A stretch of 64,000 nucleotides of DNA from positions 185,272 through 249,271 of the forward strand of contig CANLZL010000004.1 in NCBI GenBank assembly GCA_947495575.1. Reading direction: 5' to 3'. A model generated the notes under the pieces. It worked only from the letters and a program-made list of their open reading frames with translations, was not told where the DNA came from and did not search any database. The DNA is from an uncultured Nioella sp. Its GTDB lineage: Bacteria; Pseudomonadota; Alphaproteobacteria; Rhodobacterales; Rhodobacteraceae. The number at the start of each line of letters is the position of its first letter. Positions within the stretch are counted from its first letter, which is position 1. The position numbers and the translations under genes were made by a program. Of this stretch, positions 9,258 through 17,574 are shown piece by piece.

Positions 9258-9983
9258 TCAAGCGTCCCCCTGTGCCAAGGGGCCATAGAGGATCAGCCCC
9301 GGCAATTTACTTGTCGATTGCGACAGCTCTGCTGCCAAAACGGTCACGGTGCTGCGCGTGAGGCGCTGGTTCTCGGTCGACACAGATTCGGCAAAAAGCG
9401 CCGGGGTGTCTGCGGGTAAACCGGCGGCGACCAATTGATCGACCAGCCGGGCAAAGGTGCGTTTGCCCATATAGACCACGGTTGTTGCGCCGGGGTCAGC
9501 CAAGGCTGTCAGGTCCAGCCCCTCGGGCAACTCCCCCGTCACGTCATGGCCGGTCACAAACTGCACACGACGCGCGGTCAGGCGCCGGGTAAGCGGGATG
9601 CCTGCCGCTGCCGCCGCCGCCGAGGCGGACGTCACACCGGGGATGATTTCGTAAGGAATGCCAGCCGCACGCAACGCAGTGATTTCCTCCTCAAGCCTGC
9701 CAAAAATGCCGCTATCGCCAGATTTCAGGCGAACCACGCGCTGGCCGGTTTCGGCGTAATCCACCAGCAACCGGCTGACATGATCCTGCTTGGGCGAGGG
9801 GCGTCCGGCGCGTTTACCAACACCAACGAGATCAGCGTCAGATCGGGCATGCCCAAGGATGGGACCAGAGGAGAGATCGTCAAACAATATAGCGTCGGCC
9901 TCTTCCAACCGCCGTACGGCTTTGAGGGTCAAAAGCTCCGGATCGCCCGGACCGGAGGAAACAAAACTTACAAAGCCGGTCAT
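9258..9983 (-). CDS. cobA: Uroporphyrinogen-III C-methyltransferase
   Basis: SUMT (CobA), 241 residues, makes precorrin-2 from uroporphyrinogen III using two SAM molecules; the entry step for cobalamin and siroheme. Family motifs are VSSGPGDPELLTLKAVRRL, KSGDSGIFGRLEEE, IIPGVTSASAAAA and VVYMGKRT. There is no CysG-type N-terminal dehydrogenase, so this is the single-function form. Its start overlaps the cobB stop by 4 bases (ATGA). It is the last gene of the long minus-strand cob run; the next gene downstream, cbiM, has its own riboswitch. Confidence 0.93.
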   Translation of the reverse strand: MTGFVSFVSSGPGDPELLTLKAVRRLEEADAILFDDLSSGPILGHARSDADLVGVGKRAGRPSPKQDHVSRLLVDYAETGQRVVRLKSGDSGIFGRLEEEITALRAAGIPYEIIPGVTSASAAAAAAGIPLTRRLTARRVQFVTGHDVTGELPEGLDLTALADPGATTVVYMGKRTFARLVDQLVAAGLPADTPALFAESVSTENQRLTRSTVTVLAAELSQSTSKLPGLILYGPLAQGDA

Positions 9984-11290
9984 ATGCGGGCCTCTGCAAT
10001 TTGGTGAAAATAGGTGCCGGTCGTTTTGCCGCGAACTGATCCGGTTTCGCCAACGGCGTCGCCATTTGCATCTACAACTTCGGCCAAAGGCTGATCTGTC
10101 TGTTCGACGATGGTTGAGAAATGGAACTCATGCCCACGCAGGCGCGCACCCTTGGCATGACCCGGCATTGGGGCCAGCAATTCAGCCAGACGATAGCCCA
10201 GATGCATTTTGCGTTTGTGATAGGAGGTGACAAGGCCAAGGAGGCCAGCCATTTGGTGGCGAACACCCTCTTTGTCGATCAGCGCCTCTCCAAGTGCCAT
10301 ATACCCGCCGCATTCGCCATGAACCGGTTTGGCCGACGCGAAATTCCGCAGCCCGTCGAGAAAACCTGAGTTGCTGGCAATCTGACCTGCATAAAGCTCG
10401 GGGTAGCCTCCGGGCAGCCAGCAGATATCGGCGTTTCCATCCGGGGCTTCATCCGCCAATGGTGAAAAGGGTAAGATTTCCGCGCCAGCCTGCCGCCAGC
10501 CGTTCAGCATGTGGGGGTAGACAAAAGAAAAGGCCGCGTCGCGGGCCAATGCAATGCGTTGCCCGGGCGGCGTGATCGCAGGGGCTGCCCCCGTCAGTTT
10601 TGTGTCGCGGGCAGCGGCGACCATCAGATCAAGATCGACATTTTCGGCAATGAACCGGCTGGCCGCCTCAAGGGTTTGTGCCAATCCTGATTGGTCTTCT
10701 GCCTGTACCAAACCCAGATGGCGCGAGGGCATCTCCAGCTCCTTCTGCCGTGGAAGGCAACCAAGAACGGCAATTCCTGCGGCCTCCATCCCGGCGCGAA
10801 GCATGGTTTCGTGGCGCGGAGATGCGACGCGGTTCAGGATCACGCCTGCAAGGCGTACATCACGGTGCATCGTTGCAAAGCCCCGGGCAACGGCGGCTGC
10901 CGATTGCGCCTGCCCGGACGTATCCAGCACTAACACCACAGGCCAGCCTGTCATAGCCGCAATCTGGGCCGAGGCCCCGTTGCCGCATTCACCATCCGTC
11001 AGCACGCCGTCAAAGAGGCCCATGGACCCTTCGGCAAGGATCAGGTCCGCACCATCTGCGGCGTTGATCAACCCGCCGATCATGTTGCGATCCATGGCCC
11101 AGCTATCAAGGTTAACCGACGGACGACCGGACGCCGCAAAATGGAACCCCGGGTCGATGTAATCCGGCCCCGATTTGAAGGGCTGCACCGTTCTGCCGCG
11201 CACTTTGAGGGCGGCCAACAGGCCCAGCATCAAGGTGGTTTTGCCGGTGCCGGAGGCTGGGGCCGAGATAAGGAGGCCGGGTGGGATCAT
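9980..11290 (-). CDS. cobB: Cobyrinate a,c-diamide synthase
   Basis: CobB, 436 residues, amidates hydrogenobyrinic acid at the a and c side chains with glutamine and ATP. The N-terminal half is a dethiobiotin-synthetase-like ATPase ([30 protein letters not shown]); the C-terminal half is a class I glutamine amidotransferase with the catalytic cysteine in [13 protein letters not shown] and a late histidine in GHEFHFS. 4-base overlaps with cobM upstream and cobA downstream show tight translational coupling. Confidence 0.93.
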   Translation of the reverse strand: MIPPGLLISAPASGTGKTTLMLGLLAALKVRGRTVQPFKSGPDYIDPGFHFAASGRPSVNLDSWAMDRNMIGGLINAADGADLILAEGSMGLFDGVLTDGECGNGASAQIAAMTGWPVVLVLDTSGQAQSAAAVARGFATMHRDVRLAGVILNRVASPRHETMLRAGMEAAGIAVLGCLPRQKELEMPSRHLGLVQAEDQSGLAQTLEAASRFIAENVDLDLMVAAARDTKLTGAAPAITPPGQRIALARDAAFSFVYPHMLNGWRQAGAEILPFSPLADEAPDGNADICWLPGGYPELYAGQIASNSGFLDGLRNFASAKPVHGECGGYMALGEALIDKEGVRHQMAGLLGLVTSYHKRKMHLGYRLAELLAPMPGHAKGARLRGHEFHFSTIVEQTDQPLAEVVDANGDAVGETGSVRGKTTGTYFHQIAEARI

Positions 11291-12072
11291 TCCGTGGTCT
11301 CCGGAAAGCGTGGCTCGGTTCCGACCGGTCGGAAACGGCGGTCATAATCACCCGCATAAAGGCAGGATTCGTCGAAATCTTCTGCACCTAAGGCATGTCC
11401 AACAAGGATCAGCGCAGTGCGTCCGCGTTCTCCCTCAGTTGCCTCTTCCAGTGTGGCCAAAGTTGCCTTGACGATGCGTTGATCGGGCCATGTCGCGCGC
11501 CAGATCACGGCGACAGGGCAATCGGCGCCATAATGCGGCGTCAGTCGTGCGATCACATCTTCCAGCACATGAACCGAAAGGTGAATGGCCAGCGTTGCGC
11601 CGGTTTTTCCAAAATTCTCAAGGGTTTCGCCATCCGGCATGGCACTGGCCCGGCCCGACGTGCGGGTCAGGATCAACGATTGCGCCACGCCCGGCAGGGT
11701 CAATTCTGCCCCCAAAGCCGCAGCTGCCGCCGCAAAGGACGGCACACCGGGGGTCACGTCATAAGGGATTTTTTCGGCCCTCAGACGCCTGAGTTGCTCA
11801 CCCATCGCAGACCAGACCGAGAGGTCGCCAGAATGCAGCCGGGCCACGTCATGGCCCGCATCATGGGCGGATTTGATCTCTGCGATGATCTCATCCAGCG
11901 ACAAGGGCGCCGTGTTGATGATCCGCGCGCCGTCCGGGCAATGGCTCAACAGATCCTCGGGCACCAGCGATCCGGCATAAAGACAGACCGGACAGGCGGC
12001 GATCAGATCGCGCCCGCGCAAGGTAATAAGGTCAGCAGCACCGGGGCCTGCACCAATGAAATGAACTGTCAT
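11287..12072 (-). CDS. cobM: Precorrin-4 C11-methyltransferase
   Basis: CobM, 261 residues, methylates precorrin-4 at C-11 with SAM. It begins [20 protein letters not shown] and shows the CobM-type [12 protein letters not shown] stretch, [15 protein letters not shown] and [16 protein letters not shown]. It sits between cobE and cobB with 4-base overlaps on both sides. Confidence 0.93.
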   Translation of the reverse strand: MTVHFIGAGPGAADLITLRGRDLIAACPVCLYAGSLVPEDLLSHCPDGARIINTAPLSLDEIIAEIKSAHDAGHDVARLHSGDLSVWSAMGEQLRRLRAEKIPYDVTPGVPSFAAAAAALGAELTLPGVAQSLILTRTSGRASAMPDGETLENFGKTGATLAIHLSVHVLEDVIARLTPHYGADCPVAVIWRATWPDQRIVKATLATLEEATEGERGRTALILVGHALGAEDFDESCLYAGDYDRRFRPVGTEPRFPETTE

Positions 12073-12437
12073 GAGGGTATCCTTTCTGCAAGCGCGGCGG
12101 TGGCCATGCCACAGGCGCTTTTGACACGCGGGGCTAGCAAGCGCGCTTTCTGTCCGTCTTTCGCGGCACCTGCAAGGGCCAGCGCTTCAGCAACCGAACC
12201 GGTCACAAAGCGCGATGCGACGCGAGGTGATGAGGTGAGTGTGTCCTTATCCGCAATATCTGTTTCGTCGAATTGCATCAGCGGCAAGGCCAAAGACTTT
12301 GCGACGGCATGGACGGCGGGTGTGGCTTTGATCGAAAGCACAGCGATTGCCTGCGGTGCCTGTCCTGCTGCGGCAAGCGCGTCGCGCAGGGCCGCCTCGG
12401 TTGCGGCTTGGCGCAGGCCGATCCCCGCGACGATCAT
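12069..12437 (-). CDS. cobE: CobE / CbiG C-terminal domain protein
   Basis: A 122-residue protein matching the CobE family (the C-terminal domain of CbiG), needed for aerobic cobalamin synthesis in some bacteria but without a settled reaction. It begins [20 protein letters not shown], the family's GIG start, and ends with [17 protein letters not shown] frame open 192 bases further upstream exists, but the start at 12437 overlaps the cobL stop by 4 bases like the other junctions in this operon and removes a low-quality N-terminal tail. Confidence 0.85.
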   Translation of the reverse strand: MIVAGIGLRQAATEAALRDALAAAGQAPQAIAVLSIKATPAVHAVAKSLALPLMQFDETDIADKDTLTSSPRVASRFVTGSVAEALALAGAAKDGQKARLLAPRVKSACGMATAALAERIPS

Positions 12438-13621
12438 TTGGTCACGCTCCATTGCAGAACGGGCCGGGCCCTGTCCCATCCGCGCATTGTGCCAAGGGGG
12501 CCAACTTCGGATATGTCCACCCGCAGGAGGTGCCCGCCCTTTTCGCCATGCCAATTGGTAAGCAAGGTTTCGGTTTCCAGCGTGACGGCATTCACCACCA
12601 GAGACACACCTGGGTGCATCCGTTCCCATAGGGCCGACAGCAGCTCTTGCTTTGCACCGCCCCCGATAAAGATCACGTCCGGGTCGGGCAGGTCGTCCAA
12701 CAGATCAAGACTGAGGCCAAGGATGGTCTCAATCCTGTGATCGAGGCCAAAACGGCGGGCATTCTCGCGGATGTTTTCATTGCGGTCTGTTCGGGTTTCC
12801 ACTGCGCTGGCCGTGGCACCCGGCGCGGCGAGGCAAAACTCGACCGAGATGGAGCCTGAGCCTGCGCCCAGATCCCAGAGATGTTCACCGGGGCGCGGGG
12901 CAAGTGCCGAAAGCGTCAATGCGCGGATGGGGCGCTTGGTGATTTGCCCGTCATGGGCAAAAAGCTCGTCCGGCAGGCCGGAGGCTCGGGGCAGGGCGCG
13001 CGCGCCAAGCGCGTGAAGGCCGACAGTGACCGGGTGCGCGATATCGTCAAAATTGCACTGCGATGCTGGCGTTTCACGAATGCGTTCGCGCGGGCCGCCA
13101 AGCGCCTCCATGATGGTTAGGTGGGAGGCCCCAAAACCTTTTTCGGTCAGCCATTGGGCCAATGCCCCGACAGCCGCGCCATGGCGCAATGTGCAAAGCA
13201 GGCGGGCATCAGGCGCAAGCAGGGGTACCAAACGCTCGAACGGGGCGGCGTGCAAGGCAAGGGTCAGCACCTCTTCCAATCGCCAACCAAGACGAGAGGC
13301 CGCGAGCGACAAGGTCGATGGGGCCGGAAAGGCAATCCATTCGCCCTTGTGCAGTTCCTTCACCAGCGATCCGCCCGCGCCATGCCAGAATGGGTCGCCC
13401 GAGGCGAGAGCGGCCACTTTTTGTCCGCGCAATGCCAAAACCGGCGCGATTGAAAACGGGATTGGCCATTCCCGGCCACGCGGGCCGACCTTTGCCAGAT
13501 CCAGATGTCGGCGGGCACCGACGACGATTTCTGCTGCATCCAACGCGTCGCGGCTTGCAGGCGGCAGCCCGTTCAGTCCATCTTCCCCCAGCCCAATAAT
13601 GGACAGCCACGGATCAGCCAT
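12434..13621 (-). CDS. cobL: Precorrin-6Y C5,15-methyltransferase (decarboxylating)
   Basis: CobL, 395 residues, a two-domain enzyme: an N-terminal tetrapyrrole methylase (CbiE-like, LSIIGLGEDGLNGLPPASRD, ASGDPFWHGAG) and a C-terminal Rossmann-type methyltransferase (CbiT-like, LWDLGAGSGSISVEF, DVIFIGGGAK). The ATG at 13621 has AGAGGA 8 bases upstream; an upstream in-frame ATG at 13660 is less likely because MADPWLSIIG is the family start. This ATG lies inside the palindrome CATG that is also the start codon of the divergent cobK. Confidence 0.92.
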   Translation of the reverse strand: MADPWLSIIGLGEDGLNGLPPASRDALDAAEIVVGARRHLDLAKVGPRGREWPIPFSIAPVLALRGQKVAALASGDPFWHGAGGSLVKELHKGEWIAFPAPSTLSLAASRLGWRLEEVLTLALHAAPFERLVPLLAPDARLLCTLRHGAAVGALAQWLTEKGFGASHLTIMEALGGPRERIRETPASQCNFDDIAHPVTVGLHALGARALPRASGLPDELFAHDGQITKRPIRALTLSALAPRPGEHLWDLGAGSGSISVEFCLAAPGATASAVETRTDRNENIRENARRFGLDHRIETILGLSLDLLDDLPDPDVIFIGGGAKQELLSALWERMHPGVSLVVNAVTLETETLLTNWHGEKGGHLLRVDISEVGPLGTMRGWDRARPVLQWSVTK

Positions 13622-14369
13622 GACACGCATCCTCTTGCTTGGAGGCACCACAGAAGCCACCGAACTGGCCCGCCTGTTGGCTGATGCCGGTGCGAACGCA
13701 GTATTTTCCTACGCGGGCCGGACCAAAACGCCAATGGCGCAGCCCTTGCCGGTGCGGGTCGGCGGATTTGGTGGCGTGGCAGGTTTGGTGGCGTTTTTGC
13801 AGGCCGAGGGCATTACCCACGTTGTTGACGTCACGCATCCTTTTGCGGCGGGGATGAGCGCCAATGCAGTTGCGGCCTGCGCTGAAATCGGCGTGCCGCT
13901 GACCGGTCTGGAACGCCCGGCATGGCAGGCTAAACCGGGCGACCGCTGGACCCATGTCGCGGATATGGCGGGGGCTGTCGCTGCCTTGCCCGATCACGGC
14001 GCGCGTGTTTTTCTGGCGATTGGCAAGCAGCATGTGGCGGAGTTTGCCACGAAGCCTGGAAATTTCTACCTTCTGCGCTTGGTCGATCAACCCGAGGCCG
14101 CGTTGCCGATGCCAGACGCCGAAGCGATTATTGCGCGCGGCCCGTTCACGGCAGAGGCGGACGAGGCCCTGATGAAAACCCATGACATCACTCATGTTGT
14201 CGCCAAAAACGGCGGCGGGGCAGGCGCGGTGGCCAAATTGCACGCCGCGCGCGCCCTTGGCTTGCCGGTGATCATGATTGACCGGCCGCATGTCCCTGCG
14301 CGCCGGGTTCTGGCCAGCGCGGATAAAGTTATGGACTGGCTGGCTCATGAGGCCGATCTCGGCGTGTAG
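13620..14369 (+). CDS. cobK: Precorrin-6A reductase
   Basis: CobK, 249 residues, NADPH-dependent reductase giving dihydroprecorrin-6. Motifs: LLLGGTTEATELARLLADAG at the start, VVDVTHPFAAGMSANAVAAC, GLERPAW and AIGKQHVAEF. It is the only plus-strand gene inside the minus-strand cob run: its ATG shares the bases CATG with the cobL ATG and its 3' end overlaps the cobJ 3' end by 25 bases. A weak GGA lies 7 bases upstream. Any promoter must be inside cobL, or it may be translated from a near-leaderless message. Confidence 0.92.
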   Translation: MTRILLLGGTTEATELARLLADAGANAVFSYAGRTKTPMAQPLPVRVGGFGGVAGLVAFLQAEGITHVVDVTHPFAAGMSANAVAACAEIGVPLTGLERPAWQAKPGDRWTHVADMAGAVAALPDHGARVFLAIGKQHVAEFATKPGNFYLLRLVDQPEAALPMPDAEAIIARGPFTAEADEALMKTHDITHVVAKNGGGAGAVAKLHAARALGLPVIMIDRPHVPARRVLASADKVMDWLAHEADLGV

Positions 14370-15082
14370 ATATGCGGGCCGACGCGGCGGGTGTCGCGGT
14401 TTCCAACGATGACCATCGTGCGCATATCAGCCATTTCCGGGGTTGCCTCGGCCAGCGTCACAGTCCTGATCGTTTCGTCTGGGGTCGACACGGCGCGGGC
14501 GAAGGAAATCAGTGTTTCGCTGCCGCATTCCTCACGCAAAATCTCCAAGGCGCGGGCAAATTGGTGTGGGCGTGATTTGGACCGTGGATTGTAAAAACCC
14601 ATGGCAAACCCGGCCTGTCCGGCAAGGCGCAGTCGTTTTTCGATAAGTTCCCAGGGTTTGAGATTATCGCTTAGGTTAATCGCCGCAAAGTCGTGCCCCA
14701 AGGGCGCGCCCAAACGCGCGGCGGCGGCCAACATGGCGGTGATTCCGGGCACGACGCGGATATCCAGCGCAAGCCACGCCTGCGGACCCTTTTCAAGCGC
14801 CTCGAACAGGGCAGAGGCCATTGCGAAGACACCGGGATCGCCTGACGAGACCACGACCACGCGTTTGCCCTCAGCAGCCATTTCCAGCGCATGAGCTGCG
14901 CGGTCTAGCTCAACCCTATTGTCACTTTCATGCTTTGTCAGACCCGCGCGATCCGCCACGCGGCGGACATAGGGGATATAGCCGACAATATCTGTGGCCT
15001 GGGCAAGCGCCTCCTGCACCTCTGGCACGACAAGGCTTTCGCGCCCCGGGCCCAGCCCGGCGATAATGACGGATCCGGTCAT
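14345..15082 (-). CDS. cobJ: Precorrin-3B C17-methyltransferase
   Basis: CobJ, 245 residues, methylates C-17 and drives ring contraction. Motifs are GLGPGRESLVVPEVQEALA, DIVGYIPYVRRV (the CobJ-type signature), VSSGDPGVFAMASA, VVPGITAMLAAAARLGAP and FYNPRSKSRPHQ. It starts in a 4-base overlap with cobI and converges with cobK over 25 bases. Confidence 0.94.
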   Translation of the reverse strand: MTGSVIIAGLGPGRESLVVPEVQEALAQATDIVGYIPYVRRVADRAGLTKHESDNRVELDRAAHALEMAAEGKRVVVVSSGDPGVFAMASALFEALEKGPQAWLALDIRVVPGITAMLAAAARLGAPLGHDFAAINLSDNLKPWELIEKRLRLAGQAGFAMGFYNPRSKSRPHQFARALEILREECGSETLISFARAVSTPDETIRTVTLAEATPEMADMRTMVIVGNRDTRRVGPHIYTPRSAS

Positions 15083-15801
15083 GGCCGCCGCCCCTCGCCA
15101 TGCAGAATGCAGATTGCGAAATAAGGGGCCTCGCCCTCAAATTCGGTCAGTTTTTGTACCGATTGCGAGGGCATGGTGCCGCGTTCGACCAGCCATGCAT
15201 CATCCAATCGGCCTGCGGTCTGTAAGGCGCGTTTTAGCTTGGGGAGATTGCGCCCTATTTTCATGACCACGGCGGCGTTGGTATCACTCAACCGGCGGGC
15301 AAGCTCTTCCTCTTGCAAGGTTGCCATGGCGACAGTCAGCACGTCATCGCCCCATGTGATCGGCATGTCGGTCGCGGTCCAGCAGCCGGACATTCCGGTA
15401 ATTCCGGGCACGATCTCGACCTCGACCCGGCCCTGCAAGCGAGAATGCAGATGCATGAAAGAGCCATAAAAGAAAGGGTCGCCCTCGCATAGCACGATGA
15501 CATCGCTGTCAGCTGCCAATGCCTCCAACCGATCCGCCCAATCGGCGTAAAACTCCGAAAGGATTCGGTTATATTCCGGGTTTTTGAAGGAGATTTCGGT
15601 AGTAACGGGGTATTCCATGGGATGTTCCGCGACGTCCGGCGACAACATGCCTTCAACGATCTGGCGGGCCTGTCCCTTGCGGCCTGCCTTGCGGAAATAG
15701 GCCAGGTTGCGCGCGGAACGAATCAGGCGATCCGAGCGCACGCTCATCAGGTCGGGGTCGCCGGGGCCGAGGCCTGTGCAAATTACTTTTCCCATCGTCA
15801 T
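15079..15801 (-). CDS. cobI: Precorrin-2 C20-methyltransferase
   Basis: CobI, 240 residues, makes precorrin-3A. It begins MTMGKVICTGLGPGDPDLMS, with VLCEGDPFFYGSFMHLHSRL and IVPGITGMSGCWTATDMPITW, both CobI-type. 4-base overlaps join it to cobH upstream and cobJ downstream. Confidence 0.94.
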   Translation of the reverse strand: MTMGKVICTGLGPGDPDLMSVRSDRLIRSARNLAYFRKAGRKGQARQIVEGMLSPDVAEHPMEYPVTTEISFKNPEYNRILSEFYADWADRLEALAADSDVIVLCEGDPFFYGSFMHLHSRLQGRVEVEIVPGITGMSGCWTATDMPITWGDDVLTVAMATLQEEELARRLSDTNAAVVMKIGRNLPKLKRALQTAGRLDDAWLVERGTMPSQSVQKLTEFEGEAPYFAICILHGEGRRP

Positions 15802-16427
15802 TCCGCCTTTGATGCCAATGCGTTAACCGCAGCCACCGTGATGGCCGAGCCGCCAAGGCGTCCGCGCACAACCATGGACGGTACAGGTAAGTCCTCCATC
15901 AACGCGTCTTTGGATTCTCTTGCGCCGACAAAGCCCACGGGGCAACCGATGATGGCAGCGGGGCGTGGGCAGGCGGGATCTTCCAGCATGTTGAGCAGGT
16001 GGAAAAGCGCCGTTGGGGCGTTGCCGATGGCTACCACCGCACCACCCAGCTTGTCGCGCCACAGCTCCAGAGCTGCGGCTGAGCGGGTGTTGGACATCTC
16101 CTTCGCCATCTCCGGCACACGCGGATCCCGTAGGGTGCAGATGATCTCGTTGTTTGCGGGCAGGCGGGGCCGGGTGATGCCCTCGCTGACCATGTAAGCG
16201 TCGCAGAGGATCGGCGCGCCAGCGGCCAGTGCCGCTCGGGCCGTCTTGGCCATTCCGGGTGAGAACTCCACGTCTTTTTCCAAACCAACCAGCCCGGCAG
16301 CATGGATCATGCGAACAACAACGCCCTCTTCCTCGGCGTCGAAGCGCGCCAGATCAGCCTCGGCCCGGATGGTGGCAAAGCTCTCTTTATAGATCGCCGC
16401 GCCGTTGGTTTCATAGCTATGGGGCAT
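15798..16427 (-). CDS. cobH: Precorrin-8X methylmutase
   Basis: CobH, 209 residues, moves the methyl from C-11 to C-12 to give hydrogenobyrinic acid. Motifs: YETNGAAIYKESFATIRAEA, VRMIHAAG (catalytic histidine), ILCDAYMVSEGITR, GNAPTALFHLL and GCPVGFVGARESK. The start at 16427 is preferred to an in-frame ATG 69 bases upstream because MPHSYETNG is the family start. It overlaps the cobG 3' end by 11 bases. Confidence 0.93.
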   Translation of the reverse strand: MPHSYETNGAAIYKESFATIRAEADLARFDAEEEGVVVRMIHAAGLVGLEKDVEFSPGMAKTARAALAAGAPILCDAYMVSEGITRPRLPANNEIICTLRDPRVPEMAKEMSNTRSAAALELWRDKLGGAVVAIGNAPTALFHLLNMLEDPACPRPAAIIGCPVGFVGARESKDALMEDLPVPSMVVRGRLGGSAITVAAVNALASKAE

Positions 16428-17574
16428 TCTGAAGGGCCTTCTTGATGTCGTCGGGCGAAAGGCCGGTCTCGGCGGGGCTATCGCCCGCGCGGCCATTTCG
16501 GATCAGGTCGAATGTGTTTTCGGCGGTTGCGGTCAGGGTTAGCGCCGCCGGGCGTGGATGGGCGCAGCCCTTTGCGCAGCCCGAGATATGCAGGCGCTGG
16601 CCCTGTGACAGATGCGGGGCGAGATCGCGCGCCAGGTCGCGCGTGGCGGATTTGCCCTGCAGACACCCCGGCGCGCCGGTGCAGACGTCGATGCGCAGAC
16701 GGGGATCGTTTGCGTCATGGATGAGGCCGGGCAGGTCGGGGGCGGATTTAATCCCTTCCAGCAGCAGCATTCGCCAAGGTGTCAAACGTATTTGAGAAAG
16801 TCGCGATAGTTCCATCATTACTTTGTGGGTGATCTGACCGAACTCTAGTGCCACCAAGCTTCCGAGCGGTGTTGTTCCGGGTATTGGGACGGATATTGCC
16901 GCCGAAGGCATCTCTTGACTGAGAAACCGGCTTGGCATTTTCGCTCCTGAGCAAATGTGGCGCGCCATTCGCCCGCGTCCATTTGGTGCACCACCACTGC
17001 CTAGGAACCACCGGGCGAGTTCTATGGCAACCTTCGCCGCCTCTTCGGGCGTAGCTACACTTGCTCCGGTTACTGCACCGTCCGCGCGCACCACAATTGC
17101 GGACCCAGCCCTTTCAAATCGGATATCCGCCGAGGTGCCGCGCAATAGGCTATGCCTGCCGGTATCAATCGCGAACCCGAATTTGCCTGGCAAGTCAGGT
17201 GTGTCGGGTCCAAGTAGTGCAGAATACAGCGCATCGGCGGTCTGATAGGTCAGGTCTCCTTCTTCCCAAAAGGGTTGGAATACAATGTTCCGCGTTCTTT
17301 CATGGAAAACATGCCGGTCTATCAAACAGACGGAATCCAGATACTCTAAAACCTCCATGTGGCGTTCAGGTTTGATGCCCCGAATTTGCAAGTTTGCACG
17401 AGATGTTATATCGATCAGCCCGTTTCCCGCCTTTCGTGAGATGTTGGCAATGCTTCTCGATTGTACCTTCGTTAGGTATCCAAGTCCGGCGCGCACCCGC
17501 ACCACCAGACCGTCGCCCGACATCATCGGCCTGAGGGCACCGGGACACCAGCCATATGTCTTGGGCGTGCTCAC
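16417..17574 (-). CDS. cobG: Precorrin-3B synthase (CobG)
   Basis: CobG, 385 residues, the oxygen-dependent monooxygenase that marks the aerobic B12 route. It has the sulfite/nitrite reductase fold with the Fe-S cysteines as CTGAPGC (about 298-304) and GCAKGC (about 332-337), plus ITSRANLQIRG typical of the siroheme-reductase N-terminal half. Its start overlaps cobN by 4 bases. By eye the stretch 16,780-17,560 is somewhat poorer in GC than its cob neighbours, but the protein reads intact. Confidence 0.9.
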   Translation of the reverse strand: MSTPKTYGWCPGALRPMMSGDGLVVRVRAGLGYLTKVQSRSIANISRKAGNGLIDITSRANLQIRGIKPERHMEVLEYLDSVCLIDRHVFHERTRNIVFQPFWEEGDLTYQTADALYSALLGPDTPDLPGKFGFAIDTGRHSLLRGTSADIRFERAGSAIVVRADGAVTGASVATPEEAAKVAIELARWFLGSGGAPNGRGRMARHICSGAKMPSRFLSQEMPSAAISVPIPGTTPLGSLVALEFGQITHKVMMELSRLSQIRLTPWRMLLLEGIKSAPDLPGLIHDANDPRLRIDVCTGAPGCLQGKSATRDLARDLAPHLSQGQRLHISGCAKGCAHPRPAALTLTATAENTFDLIRNGRAGDSPAETGLSPDDIKKALQNAP

